A stretch of 23,204 nt of DNA from a virus. Where the stretch lies: positions 1 through 23,204 of IMG/VR virus record IMGVR_UViG_3300019360_000277. One strand, written 5' to 3'. The notes under the pieces were generated by a model. The model did not search any database. It was not told the origin of the DNA and saw only the letters and a list, made by a program, of their open reading frames with translations. Below are positions 5,867 to 15,482 of the stretch, piece after piece. The translations under genes and the position numbers were made by a program. Each line of letters opens with the position of its first letter. The first letter of the stretch is position 1.

Positions 5867-8800
5867 CTATTCGCTTATTATTGACTTGATCCTCCAGGGA
5901 TCAGATCAACTCGGCCAACTGAAGCGCGAGCTGAAGTCGCTTGGCCAGACATCGGCCACTGTCAGCCGAGCCTCTCGACGAGTCGCCCAGGAAAACGAAG
6001 CCCTCAGCGCCAGCGCGACCGAAGCTGCAGCTAAGTTTCAAAAACTCCAGAATCGGGCGAGCGAAACCGAGAAGGCGATTTTGCAACAGGCGCAGGCCTT
6101 CGCCAGGCTGCAGCAGGCGCAGGGCAATACGGCGGGATCGATCCAGACGCTTGAAACGGCGCTCGGCAAGGTCAACAAAGAGACTATCGAGGCCATTCGC
6201 GTACAGATTCAATTAACGAATCTGCAAAACCAGTTCGCCAATTCTCCGCTGATCTCCGCCATACGCCAGCAGTCGCAGGCTCTGGAGCAATTTTCCACAT
6301 CAGGCGACGGCGCGAGTGAATCCATCAAAAAAACGGGCGACTCAGCCGAGCAGAGCACGGAGGCGACGCTCGAATACGCGCAGACGCTGGCCCGGCTGAG
6401 GGAATTGCAGGGGGACGCCGCGGGCGCCGCGGAGGTTCTTCATACCGCCCTGGTTGAAGTCAATCGTCAGCAATCAGAACTGGCGCAAGACCGTGACAGT
6501 TTCTCGGGGAAGCTGGTTCAGAGTTTGCACACGGCGGCGCTGCTGGTCAACGGCCTCGCCACCGGCCTGCAGGTGTTTCAGGCCGTGCGTCCGGCTGTCG
6601 AAAAAAACGCTGAGAAACTCCGTCAGGCCAACGACACGGCGGCCGACAGCGTCGCGCAGACTACGGCCAACGTGCAAAAGCTGAAGAACTCCGCCCAGCA
6701 GGCCATCGGGACGGTTGAAACGCTCGCCACTCGCGTCCGCGCTGCGTTCAACACCGGCGGCGCGGGACAGAAGGCCCAGGCGGCAGGCAACGATCTGCTC
6801 GAGCGCATTCGCCAAGCCAATCAGCAGATCGTGGAAGCGTCGCGCGCTGAAAAAGCCCAGAAGACCCGCCAAGAGGCCGCGGACCTTGCAGCGCAGGCTG
6901 AGCGGGTTAAGAAGATCTTCCAGGAGCTGGACAAAGCCAAACAGAAGGCGTTGGGCTTTCTCCGTGAGGAAGGCGGTTCTTTCTCGCTTATTGAATTCCT
7001 GCAAGGCTTGGAGCGATTGGCGGGGCGGGTCGGGGCCGCCTTTCGAAGTTTGCGCGAATCCGGCGCGAGGGGCCTCGGCCAGGGCGTTGCAAATGGCGCG
7101 CGCCATTTGTTTGCGTCGCTCGGGCAGGGAGATGGAATCCTCGGCCGTCTGAGGGATTCGTTCGATTCGCTTCGGCTTCGCGCCAGTGACGCATTCGGCG
7201 ACCTGGGAGCGAAGGCCGGTATCGTGGGTGTGGCGATCGGGGGAGTAACTACGGCGTTGTTGGCGATGGCCGCGGCTGTAGGCACACTTGTTACGGCGCT
7301 TGGTGTGGCTGTGCCCCTGTTGGTCAAACTGGGGCTGACCGGGATTGATGTCAACAGCAAACTCGAACAGGTGAGACTGGGCATCGCCACCGTATTTGCC
7401 TCCGTCGGCAAGATCACCGACTCCAAGGGCATCGAATTGAAAGGCGTGGACGCGCTGACGGCGGCGCTGCCCCTTGCCAGGCAGGAACTTGAATTACTCA
7501 AGATAGACGCCCTCAGCACGTCGCTGACTTTCGAACAGCTCGCCCAGGCCGCCTTGCAGGCTTTCGGCCCAGGGCTAGCTGCTGGACTCAATAGAGACCA
7601 GATCCGCAAGGCCATTATCGACATCTCGCAGGTCATAGTCCCGCTGACGGGAAGCGCCGAACAGCTCGGGCAGGAACTGCGCGCGATTTTCTCGGGCGAC
7701 ATCAACAATGATTCCCAGGTGGCGAAGACGCTTTTCGGCGATGACGCTCGCGAGCAGGTCAAGCAGGCAAAGGAGGCCGGACGCTTCGCCGAATTTCTGG
7801 CGGAGAAGACGCTGGCGGCGGCCGTCGCAGGTAAGCTCATGGCTAAGACGTTCGAGGCCGCGGCGAGCAACCTCAAGGATGCGGGTAATAACCTGGCCGC
7901 CACCGTGACAGAAGGATTGTTCGCCACACTGCGCGACCGGTTGAATTCGGTCCTGCCGGAGATCTTCACTACGGCCGGCGGGAAGGTGGCGATCGCGGCG
8001 CCGTTCAAGGGCGTCGCCGATACGCTGACGGAGATCTTCGACAAGTTCGCCGAGTTGGCGGACAAGGCGATCGTTAACGTGGTCGAAGGCGTGAAACAGT
8101 TCTCCGCCTTTCTCGACCGCAACCGCGAGACGGTGGACACAATCATTACATCGTTTTCGGTCATCGTGGAGCAGGTGGCGGGCATCGTGACGGATTTCTT
8201 CTCGATCCTCGGCCTGACGTCCGATACCAACGAGAATCTGAAGATCGGCGCGAGCGTGATCAAGACGACCGCCCTGGGACTGGCAGTGTTTCGCCAGATT
8301 CTGAAGGTCATCGGTAACGTGGCTCTGAATGTCGGGGCCATCATTGCCCGCACGCTGCTTACGCCCATTCAGCTGGCGGCCAACGCCCTGGCCAAGCTCA
8401 TCGGCTTCATCCCCGGAATCGGGCCGGCGGCCCAGGGCGCCGCAGACCAGCTCAACAGCATCGCCACGTCAATAGACGCGGCCCTTACCAACTCGCTGAT
8501 TGGAGGGGTGAACGCGGTCCGCAATTTCGGCGACGAAGTGGCTGCAGTCCGGGCTGAAATTGAAGGGGCCGCCGCGGCCGCCAGATTCCGCCGCGACCAG
8601 CGTGGCAGGCCTGGACGGGATGATACCTCAGGCGCTCGCGTCTCCGGCCGCCAGAACAAGGAGGACGAAGACGAGAAGAAGGCCAAAGAGGCTACGGCCC
8701 GCGAGTTGCTTGCTATCGAGAAGAAGCTGCGGGAAGCCCTGCTGATCGAGCAACGGGCGCGAGGCGAGCAGGCGCTGGCCCTTGCTCGCCTGGCCGATGA

Positions 8801-10742
8801 ACGGCAGACCCGTGAGCTGGAGCGGGCTCTGGCCAATCGCCTGATCTCCATCAAAGACTTTCACGACCGTCGGCGGGCTCTGGTAGAGGAAGCGGTGAAG
8901 CGCGAGATGGCTGCGCTCAATAGGCAATTGGATCAGGAGCGAAGCGCCCTGGATGAACTAAAGACCGACGTGGAAGAGGCAGCAGGGAAGGCTAAGCCGG
9001 GCAAAGAGCGGGACAAAGTCCGAGCTGAAGGCGCGTTACAACAGGCACAGCAACTCGAAAAGATCCTCGATCTCGAAACGAAGATCAAAGAGGTCGAGAT
9101 CAAAGGCGGCATCGAGGTGGCCGACATCGAGCAGAACCGGCTTGAACAGCTTCGCGAACTTCGTGAGGAGCTTCAGGGCGTCGGAGCCGATTTGCTGGAG
9201 ATCACCGGCCGAAGCTTCGAGGCTGCCATCAGCCGAATCGGCGCTCGGTTTAAGGAACTGCTGCAAAAAGTTCTACGCGAATTCAAAGCGAACAGTCCGG
9301 AGGTTGATCTGGTTCGACAAGCGCAGGCGGCCGAGGAGGCGCGGGCGCGAGTCAGTGAAGAAAACCGCTTGTTGGACCTAGAGCGCGCGAAGATCGATAC
9401 GCAGCGCGCCAGAATCCAGGGTGACTTGAACCGCGGGCTGATCAATGAGCGGCAGGCCCGGCAGGAAATTCTCGCGCTGGAGCGCGCCCGACGCGAAGAG
9501 CTTGAAAAGCAGCTCGACGCGGCTGAGAAAGCCACCGTTGAGCTATTCGGCAAAGACTCAATTGAATTTGAGCGCATCCAGCAGGCGCGGGAAGACCTGA
9601 AGCAGTTGGGTGTGGATGGTGAGACCGCGTTTTTGCGGATCAAGCGCTCGGCCGAGGAGGGGCTGACCGACACGTTGACGGATTTATTCAACGGGACCAA
9701 GTCTCTTGGCGAGGCCTTCCAGGACCTGGGGCGCACCATTCTCAATACGATCAGTCGCATCGCCGCCGAAGAGATCACGGATTCGATTTTCCGACGCCAG
9801 CCTCGCAACGCCGATGAACAGACGCGCTCATCAAGCCTCGCGGGAGTGCTCGATAAAATCTTCGGCCGCGGCGGACAAAAAGACCTGGCGGTGGGCGTGA
9901 AGGCCACGGAGTCAGCTGTGAAGAGCCACGAGCGCCAGACCGTTCCCCGCCTGGATGAAATTATTCGCCTATTGATCGAAGAGAAAACCGCACAGGCCAT
10001 AGAGGGGCCGACAGGCATACCATTCCAGGGTGGCGGGCTGGCCGGATTCGCGACTTCCATCGCGACGATTCTTGCCCGCGAGGGAAAGGGTAGCGACGCG
10101 CCTGTTATCAAAGACGAGGAAGGCAACATCCTCGAAGGCGGCAAGACCGGCGGCAACCCCCTCGCGACCTTTATCTCGAAGATCAAAGGCGTCTTCGACG
10201 GAGTTGTCAGCAAGTTCACTTCCCTCTTTCAGAACTTCACTAGCAATTTCGGCAGTATCTTCAAGAATATTTTCAGCGGCATCGGCGGAGCATTGGGAGG
10301 CATATTCGGAAAGATCGGCGGCGGATTGGCCAGCGTTGGATCATTCCTTCTCAAAGGTATCGGCTCGATTTTCGGATTCGGTTTCGATGAAGGCGGTTAT
10401 ACGGGAACAGGTGGAAAGTATGCGCCGGCGGGAATTGTGCATAGAGGCGAATTTGTTCTCAGCGCCGCGGCTGTGCGCCGTGTCGGATTGCCGTTTCTCA
10501 ATCTCCTGAACGCCGGCCTGATGGTTCCGCAATTCGCCGATGGTGGAATTGTCGGGGGCGCGATCAGCGAGCCGCAGCGCGTGACGGTCAACGCGCCCGG
10601 CGGCGATCAGCGGCGATTGACCTTGGTCAACGTCTCCGATCCCAAGGAAGCTCTCGAGGCGCTGAATTCGAGCGCGGGCGAAGAGGTCCTGTTCAATTTC
10701 TTCAGGAAGAATCAAAGGCGGATTCGCCTGTTGATCAAATGA
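5859..10742 (+). CDS. Tail tape measure protein
   Basis: A 1627-residue protein: N-terminal coiled coils (about 1-430), a long hydrophobic segment near 453-495 (GIVGVAIGGVTTALLAMAAA...), more hydrophobic helices near 790-865, a charged coiled region near 935-1110, and a C-terminal part with 'LTDLFNGTKSLGEAFQDLG' followed by a glycine-rich stretch (about 1455-1510) and the 'GGYTGTGGKYAPAG' plus 'VHRGEFVLS' motif (about 1512-1535). These features are those of siphophage tape measures, which set tail length and enter the host envelope during DNA delivery. At about 0.15 nm per residue the tail would be roughly 240 nm. I chose the ATG at 5859, overlapping the T stop; an in-frame start at 5796 lies inside T. 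Residues ~70-120 and ~190-230 look like diverged internal repeats. Confidence 0.93.
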   Translation: MPDYSLIIDLILQGSDQLGQLKRELKSLGQTSATVSRASRRVAQENEALSASATEAAAKFQKLQNRASETEKAILQQAQAFARLQQAQGNTAGSIQTLETALGKVNKETIEAIRVQIQLTNLQNQFANSPLISAIRQQSQALEQFSTSGDGASESIKKTGDSAEQSTEATLEYAQTLARLRELQGDAAGAAEVLHTALVEVNRQQSELAQDRDSFSGKLVQSLHTAALLVNGLATGLQVFQAVRPAVEKNAEKLRQANDTAADSVAQTTANVQKLKNSAQQAIGTVETLATRVRAAFNTGGAGQKAQAAGNDLLERIRQANQQIVEASRAEKAQKTRQEAADLAAQAERVKKIFQELDKAKQKALGFLREEGGSFSLIEFLQGLERLAGRVGAAFRSLRESGARGLGQGVANGARHLFASLGQGDGILGRLRDSFDSLRLRASDAFGDLGAKAGIVGVAIGGVTTALLAMAAAVGTLVTALGVAVPLLVKLGLTGIDVNSKLEQVRLGIATVFASVGKITDSKGIELKGVDALTAALPLARQELELLKIDALSTSLTFEQLAQAALQAFGPGLAAGLNRDQIRKAIIDISQVIVPLTGSAEQLGQELRAIFSGDINNDSQVAKTLFGDDAREQVKQAKEAGRFAEFLAEKTLAAAVAGKLMAKTFEAAASNLKDAGNNLAATVTEGLFATLRDRLNSVLPEIFTTAGGKVAIAAPFKGVADTLTEIFDKFAELADKAIVNVVEGVKQFSAFLDRNRETVDTIITSFSVIVEQVAGIVTDFFSILGLTSDTNENLKIGASVIKTTALGLAVFRQILKVIGNVALNVGAIIARTLLTPIQLAANALAKLIGFIPGIGPAAQGAADQLNSIATSIDAALTNSLIGGVNAVRNFGDEVAAVRAEIEGAAAAARFRRDQRGRPGRDDTSGARVSGRQNKEDEDEKKAKEATARELLAIEKKLREALLIEQRARGEQALALARLADERQTRELERALANRLISIKDFHDRRRALVEEAVKREMAALNRQLDQERSALDELKTDVEEAAGKAKPGKERDKVRAEGALQQAQQLEKILDLETKIKEVEIKGGIEVADIEQNRLEQLRELREELQGVGADLLEITGRSFEAAISRIGARFKELLQKVLREFKANSPEVDLVRQAQAAEEARARVSEENRLLDLERAKIDTQRARIQGDLNRGLINERQARQEILALERARREELEKQLDAAEKATVELFGKDSIEFERIQQAREDLKQLGVDGETAFLRIKRSAEEGLTDTLTDLFNGTKSLGEAFQDLGRTILNTISRIAAEEITDSIFRRQPRNADEQTRSSSLAGVLDKIFGRGGQKDLAVGVKATESAVKSHERQTVPRLDEIIRLLIEEKTAQAIEGPTGIPFQGGGLAGFATSIATILAREGKGSDAPVIKDEEGNILEGGKTGGNPLATFISKIKGVFDGVVSKFTSLFQNFTSNFGSIFKNIFSGIGGALGGIFGKIGGGLASVGSFLLKGIGSIFGFGFDEGGYTGTGGKYAPAGIVHRGEFVLSAAAVRRVGLPFLNLLNAGLMVPQFADGGIVGGAISEPQRVTVNAPGGDQRRLTLVNVSDPKEALEALNSSAGEEVLFNFFRKNQRRIRLLIK

Positions 10743-10752
10743 TGGGTCTTTT

Positions 10753-11700
10753 ATGGCAGTTCAAATTTCAGATGGCGCCGGAACGCCGCACGCGACGAAT
10801 TACTCTGACTTGCTGGCCAAGTTGAAGACGTTCTTGCTGGCCAACGGTTGGGTGAGCGTCGCCGGCACGGCGACCGAGGAGTATCTAAAGGGCACCGGCT
10901 CCGGATCAGACAATATCTTTGTCGGCATTCAGAAGTTCGCGGATGCGTTCAACGATAATTATGCGTGGATTCTGCAAGGTTACACAGGCTACGTCGGTGG
11001 TGCGGGCTTCAACAATCAACCCGGCGCCATCCCGACGAATCAGCCGGCCCTGCCACTCTGGAATAACACGATCCCGTATTGGTTTGTGGCATCCGGTCGT
11101 CGCTTTATAGTGGTGGCCAAGGTCTCGACGCTCTACATGTCCTGCTACTGCGGCTATATCATCCCTTACGCCGTTCCTGCCTCGCAGTGGCCTTACGCCC
11201 TGGCGATCGGAGGAAGTACATGGTTTTCAATCTCAGCAGCCGCTCCATTCCGCTACTCTAACGCGGACGGCCGAACCAGTCTCTACTGCATTCCTCTGAA
11301 CGAAGACGGCAACGTCGGTCAATTGCTGATCCGGGATCCGGCAGGATCGTGGCGGAGACCTCTGAATATTTCTAACAATGAAAACACAATCTATGACTAT
11401 TTCGACGGCGCTGGAGTCTGGCCGTGGACTAACCGTCTGCAAGATCAATTCAACTTCGCGCCGTCGGGCTGGGACGAGGTAGAGAAAACCCTGGACGGTA
11501 ACTACACGCTCCAGCAGGCCATCATTCACGAAGAGGTAGCGGCTCGAAATATCTACGGCGAGCTGGACGGCGTCTTTCACGTCGGCGGGCGCGGGCAGTC
11601 AGCCGAAAACATAGTAGTTCGCGCCGGCGTCAACCATCTCGTGATTCAGAATATTTTCCGCACGACCAAGCAGAGTTACGCGGCTATCAAATTGGCCTGA
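10753..11700 (+). CDS. Tail-tip structural protein, paralogue 1
   Basis: A 315-residue tryptophan/tyrosine-rich, beta-type protein directly after the tape measure. It starts with 'TNYSDLLAKLKTFLLANGW' and has a central 'GYTGYVGGAGFNNQPG' followed by 'IPYWFVASGRRFIVVAKVSTLYMSCYCG' and, near the C-terminus, 'YGELDGVFHV'. Proteins of this kind are common beside tape measure genes in environmental siphophages and are virion proteins of unknown detail. The next gene repeats the same order of motifs, so these two are tandem paralogues. The ribosome binding site is weak. Confidence 0.6.
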   Translation: MAVQISDGAGTPHATNYSDLLAKLKTFLLANGWVSVAGTATEEYLKGTGSGSDNIFVGIQKFADAFNDNYAWILQGYTGYVGGAGFNNQPGAIPTNQPALPLWNNTIPYWFVASGRRFIVVAKVSTLYMSCYCGYIIPYAVPASQWPYALAIGGSTWFSISAAAPFRYSNADGRTSLYCIPLNEDGNVGQLLIRDPAGSWRRPLNISNNENTIYDYFDGAGVWPWTNRLQDQFNFAPSGWDEVEKTLDGNYTLQQAIIHEEVAARNIYGELDGVFHVGGRGQSAENIVVRAGVNHLVIQNIFRTTKQSYAAIKLA

Positions 11701-11719
11701 ATGGTTCGGAGCAATAATT

Positions 11720-12955
11720 ATGGTTGTATATCAATCAGGGAGTGTGGCGGGAGTAGTCGCTTTGCTGGGTACGCTGAAAGACTTTGCTGTGGCGCGTGGG
11801 GCGACAAATAACAATTACTCCGCGGACGGAGCCGGCCAGCGCCATCACATGAAGCTTGGCTCGGGCTTTTTCAATTTCAAAGCTCTGGTGAATGAGTCGA
11901 TTCCCAGTGGAGCGAGCGGCCTGTACGGAATTACGGCCTATGGCTCAACCGGCTACAACGGAGGAGCGGTTTGGAATGACCAGCCCGGGGGACCGAAGTA
12001 CTCGACCAACCAGTTTCCATTCGCGGGGATTCACGGGCTGGGTAATACGGGGACACCGTCACCGACTCTAAATTACCACCTGTTTTACGTGGATCGTCCC
12101 AATCAGCCGAAGGTTCTCAACGTTACCGGCGCGACCAACGCCAGCCCGATTGTGATCACCGCGAACAGGCATCGCCTGGCGACGGGCGACAGGGTTGTCA
12201 TCGCCAGCGTAGGCGGCAACACCGCGGCGAATGGAACCTGGACTATCACCCGGATCGACGCCGACACCTTTTCGCTCGACGGCTCGACGGGCAATGGCGC
12301 TTACACATCGGGCGGAACCATCACCCTTCTGAGCGAGGTTATCTACCTGGTCGTCGAATATACGTCCGGGTACTTCCAGCATCTTATGTTCGGTCAGCTT
12401 GACAGGAGCGAGAGCGGCGAGGTCGCTGGAGCCTGGTTTGTGACGGGCCAACACAAATCCAGCGAGAATAACAATCGTCACCAAACCGTCAATTTCTTCG
12501 GTTTCACGCCTCCTATATTGGGAGGCTTTGTGCCCCGTCCGGACGGCATGGTGTATGCGACCGTGGACGGAATCACGGGCTGGAAGATCAGCAGAGATGA
12601 CGGGAACAGATTCCCGGTGAACGGCAATCAATTTGCCGGTGATGGCGTTCGGAAGTTTTGCGACATCGTTAATTGCGCCCCGAACGCGATCAACAGCCAA
12701 TCGGTGGGATTGCCCATTCCCGTTTTCGTTACACGAGACGGGACAAATCAACACAATAATGCCACCCCGTGGACAATCCTGGGCTATATGCCCGAGATTT
12801 ACTACTGCAACATCAGGAACCTCGTCCCGGCGAGTCAGTACCCGATTGGCTCGACCCAGTATCGAGTCTTTCCGTTTTTCCGAAAGAGCGACGGCGCCTA
12901 TAGCCAGGTAGGCGATCACACCCAGCATCTGGGGTTCTTTATTCGGGAGAGCTGA
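11720..12955 (+). CDS. Tail-tip structural protein, paralogue 2, with FCCH-like insert
   Basis: A 411-residue protein that repeats the plan of its upstream neighbour: an N-terminal 'LLGTLKDFAVARGA' helix, a central 'GSTGYNGGAVWNDQPGG', then 'NYHLFYV' and 'EVIYLVVEYTSGYFQHLMFGQL' and a C-terminal 'WTILGYMPEIYYCN' segment. Between 'HLFYVDRP' (residue ~127) and 'SEVIYLVVEY' (~205) lies a 68-residue FCCH-like module (135-202). The neighbour has only a short loop ('ASGRR') at the matching place, so an insertion into a beta hairpin is the simplest reading. The module may decorate the tail tip. GGAG at 11708-11711 precedes the ATG. Confidence 0.6.
   Translation: MVVYQSGSVAGVVALLGTLKDFAVARGATNNNYSADGAGQRHHMKLGSGFFNFKALVNESIPSGASGLYGITAYGSTGYNGGAVWNDQPGGPKYSTNQFPFAGIHGLGNTGTPSPTLNYHLFYVDRPNQPKVLNVTGATNASPIVITANRHRLATGDRVVIASVGGNTAANGTWTITRIDADTFSLDGSTGNGAYTSGGTITLLSEVIYLVVEYTSGYFQHLMFGQLDRSESGEVAGAWFVTGQHKSSENNNRHQTVNFFGFTPPILGGFVPRPDGMVYATVDGITGWKISRDDGNRFPVNGNQFAGDGVRKFCDIVNCAPNAINSQSVGLPIPVFVTRDGTNQHNNATPWTILGYMPEIYYCNIRNLVPASQYPIGSTQYRVFPFFRKSDGAYSQVGDHTQHLGFFIRES
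12122..12325 (+). repeat. FCCH-like module, copy B
   Basis: Encodes residues 135-202 of the 411-residue tail-tip protein. It shares the three exact blocks described for copy A. The difference between copies lies in surface positions between the blocks, as expected for the same fold in two settings. Confidence 0.85.
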
Positions 12956-12966
12956 GGCAGATTTCA

Positions 12967-14679
12967 ATGGCCACGTTTGGCGGCGATTTTCATCAAAGTC
13001 CGGCGATCCTGGACGGCCTCAATACCGGAGCCGGCGCGATCCCTGCGCCTGAGACTTCGCCGGTATTGTCCTTCGTCGGCCAATCGATCTCAGGAGCAAA
13101 TCAATTTATCCTCCCGGGCGTGGAGCCGAGCGCGACCTTCGGCGCCGATCTATACCAGAGTTTCGCGTACATCTTCTACAACCGCATTCACATCTTCCCG
13201 AACCCGCTTAATTTCGGAGTGATCGTTACGCCCACGACGCGCAATGTCGAAGTCTGGAATGCTTTCTTCGACGTGAGCCAGATTTTGAACTCCATTACGC
13301 CGACGGCGCTTCCAGGCGTGAGCATCGTGGCCGCGCCTCTGCCGCGAACTTTCAATCCGCTCCAAGGCTTTCTCTTTCCTGTCACCGCCTCCCTCGACGG
13401 TCCGGCGAGGGTCGACGGGTTCTACACGTACGGCTTCGCGTCTGGACTGAACGAAAACGGCGCGGTGATCGGCACGCGGAGCTTCATCGTGTCGTTTCGT
13501 CATAACTGGGACTCGAAACCTGTTGAGCGCTTCGCCTGGAAGTCGGACGTCCATTCGGGCGGATCGGGCAAGGAGCAGAGAATACGGCTGCGACAGAATC
13601 CGCGCCGAACCGTTGAGCTGAGCTATTTGCTCAGCGACGCGCGCAGCCGCGCGATCTGGCGCGCGCAGCAGTGGTTCGGGACGCCTTTTCAATTCTCGGT
13701 TCCGCAATGGCAGGACGCGACGTTTCTCACAGGAAATATCGGGACTGGCGCAACGTCGCTGCCCGTCGAGACGACCTTCGCGCGAGACTTCGACGCCGCG
13801 CAGAGTGTAATGCTCTGGCGGGATCCTACGCGCTTTGAAGTGGCGACCGTCCAGAGCCTGAGCGCGAATTCAATCGCGCTTACGGCAGGCGCTCTTCTGG
13901 ATTGGCGCTCTGGCGATTACGTGATCCCCATCCGCCGCGCAGTGCTCTTGCAGAACCCTGTCCATGACGAGATCACTAAGGGCAATAAAAAGGCGCTGCT
14001 CAAAGCCACAATCGTATGGGCGTTGATCCCGGAAGAGTTCTCCATCAACCGGGTCCTTTCGATCTCGCTGCCGACGTATCGAACGCTGCCGGTTCTGACG
14101 GCCGACAGCGACGCCAGCCAGGACCTGCCCGAGGAGATCACTCGCAATCGGGCGATCATCGACAACCAGACGGGAATCATCACGATTATTGCCGTTGATG
14201 ACCAGGCCAAGCCGATCTTTGATTACCGGCGGCTGCTGAAGTCGCGTCAGGAGTTCGGCGAGTGGTTGGACTTTCTCTACGCGCGTGCCGGCCAGATCGC
14301 GCCGGTGTGGATTCCGACCTATGCCGAGGACTTCGAGCTCGTTCAAAACATCCTGCCCGGCGACGTCGGGATTCGAGTCACTGACTGGGATTACGACGTG
14401 TATTACAACGTCGCGGCTTCCAGGCGAGATATATCGATCATCACTGTCAGCGGAACAATGATCAATCGCCGCATCAACTCGGTCACCAACAATGGCGACG
14501 GCACGCAGACATTGACTCTCGATGCGACCGTTGGCCAGTCGCTAACCATCGCGCAAGTGGACCGGATCTCGTTTCTGCGCTGCTGCCGTCTGGCGAGCGA
14601 TGAGGTTCAAATCGAGTACGAAACCGACACGGTCATGTCGACCACGGTGAAGTTTCAGGAGCTGACCACGACACCATGA
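12967..14679 (+). CDS. Distal tail (DIT-like) / tail assembly protein
   Basis: A 570-residue protein. The N-terminal third holds an immunoglobulin-like segment ('PNPLNFGVIVTPTTRNVEVWNAFFD', residues ~77-100). The middle holds 'GGSGKEQRIRLRQNPRRTVELSY' (~197-220), the 'EqR..lR..PRR...y' motif typical of distal-tail domains, and 'QFSVPQWQDATFL'. A similar 'E..tkg..K.....' segment follows near 345, suggesting two related beta domains. It lies between the paralogous tip proteins and the gpL-like protein. The role is likely linking tail tube to tip. Start with GAGG upstream of ATG at 12967. The stop overlaps the next start (ATGA). Confidence 0.62.
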   Translation: MATFGGDFHQSPAILDGLNTGAGAIPAPETSPVLSFVGQSISGANQFILPGVEPSATFGADLYQSFAYIFYNRIHIFPNPLNFGVIVTPTTRNVEVWNAFFDVSQILNSITPTALPGVSIVAAPLPRTFNPLQGFLFPVTASLDGPARVDGFYTYGFASGLNENGAVIGTRSFIVSFRHNWDSKPVERFAWKSDVHSGGSGKEQRIRLRQNPRRTVELSYLLSDARSRAIWRAQQWFGTPFQFSVPQWQDATFLTGNIGTGATSLPVETTFARDFDAAQSVMLWRDPTRFEVATVQSLSANSIALTAGALLDWRSGDYVIPIRRAVLLQNPVHDEITKGNKKALLKATIVWALIPEEFSINRVLSISLPTYRTLPVLTADSDASQDLPEEITRNRAIIDNQTGIITIIAVDDQAKPIFDYRRLLKSRQEFGEWLDFLYARAGQIAPVWIPTYAEDFELVQNILPGDVGIRVTDWDYDVYYNVAASRRDISIITVSGTMINRRINSVTNNGDGTQTLTLDATVGQSLTIAQVDRISFLRCCRLASDEVQIEYETDTVMSTTVKFQELTTTP

Positions 14680-15479
14680 GTTACGACGCGCGGGAACAAA
14701 GCGAATACGCCGGCCAGCCGCAGGAACTTTTCCTGTTCACGGCCGGCTCGACCAATTTTGCATACACGTCGGCTGACCTGGAGCTGAGCCACAACGCGAT
14801 CAGTTATGGGCGTGCGGACATCGATGTCTCGGACATCGTTCAATCCATCGAGAGCGAGCAGGTTGAAATCACGGTCACAATGTCTCGGACGCTCGATTTT
14901 CCAAAACTCTTCGTGAAGATGCTGCCGCCGTTCGATATTTTGGCGACGATCTACCGGCGCCATTATCAGGACTCCGAAACTATCGCGTGGTGGAACGGCC
15001 AGGTCGTGGCGACCAGCATCAAGGGCGCAGTGGCTGAGGTCCGCTGCGCGCCGTTGATCTCAGTCTATCAGCGGTTGGGCGTCCGGCGGCTCTTTCAGCC
15101 GACGTGTAATCACATGCTGTACGACCCGGATACTTGCCGGGTTGATCCGAACGCTTTCAAATCGAATGCGACCATCTCCGCGATCAATGGTTCGACGCTC
15201 GACAGTGCGACCTTCGCTGGTCAGGCGGACGGCTATTACACGGCCGGCTTTATTCGTCGGCCTCTGACCGGCGACCTACGGATGATTGTCGATCACGTCG
15301 GCGACACGATTACGCTCTGGTACCCGTTCGAGGACATGCCGACCTTCGAGACCCTGGAGGTTTTCGCTGGCTGCGATCACAGCGACGTGACGTGTTTCAA
15401 CAAGTTCAACAACCTGGTCAACAACGGTTCCTGGCCGACCGTCCCATTGATAAACCCATCGGCCAAACAGTTCGCGTGA
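14676..15479 (+). CDS. BR0599/gpL-like tail tip protein with four-cysteine cluster
   Basis: A 267-residue protein with the DUF2163/BR0599-type layout: a beta-rich N-terminal domain containing 'ISYGRADIDVSDIVQSIESEQVEITVT' and a C-terminal domain with 'CNHMLYDPDTCRV' (Cys144, Cys154) and 'GCDHSDVTCFNKFNN' (Cys233, Cys240). The CX9C plus CX6C arrangement resembles the four cysteines of lambda gpL, whose C-terminal domain binds an iron-sulfur cluster, and the trailing 'NP' ending is usual. So a metal or Fe-S site at the tail tip is likely but not proven. One more cysteine (124) stands outside the pattern. Start overlaps the previous stop by ATGA. Confidence 0.78.
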   Translation: MSYDAREQSEYAGQPQELFLFTAGSTNFAYTSADLELSHNAISYGRADIDVSDIVQSIESEQVEITVTMSRTLDFPKLFVKMLPPFDILATIYRRHYQDSETIAWWNGQVVATSIKGAVAEVRCAPLISVYQRLGVRRLFQPTCNHMLYDPDTCRVDPNAFKSNATISAINGSTLDSATFAGQADGYYTAGFIRRPLTGDLRMIVDHVGDTITLWYPFEDMPTFETLEVFAGCDHSDVTCFNKFNNLVNNGSWPTVPLINPSAKQFA

Positions 15480-15482
15480 GTT

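Noticed and set aside
6821-8368. A 515-residue open frame on the - strand opposite the tape measure, and others such as 9173-10219
   Set aside because: Serine/arginine-rich low-complexity shadows of a GC-rich coding strand; the + frame has full tape measure features.
11720-12955. Diversity-generating retroelement target
   Set aside because: The tail-tip gene holds a repeated module, but no reverse transcriptase, template repeat or adenine-biased variability is present in this window.
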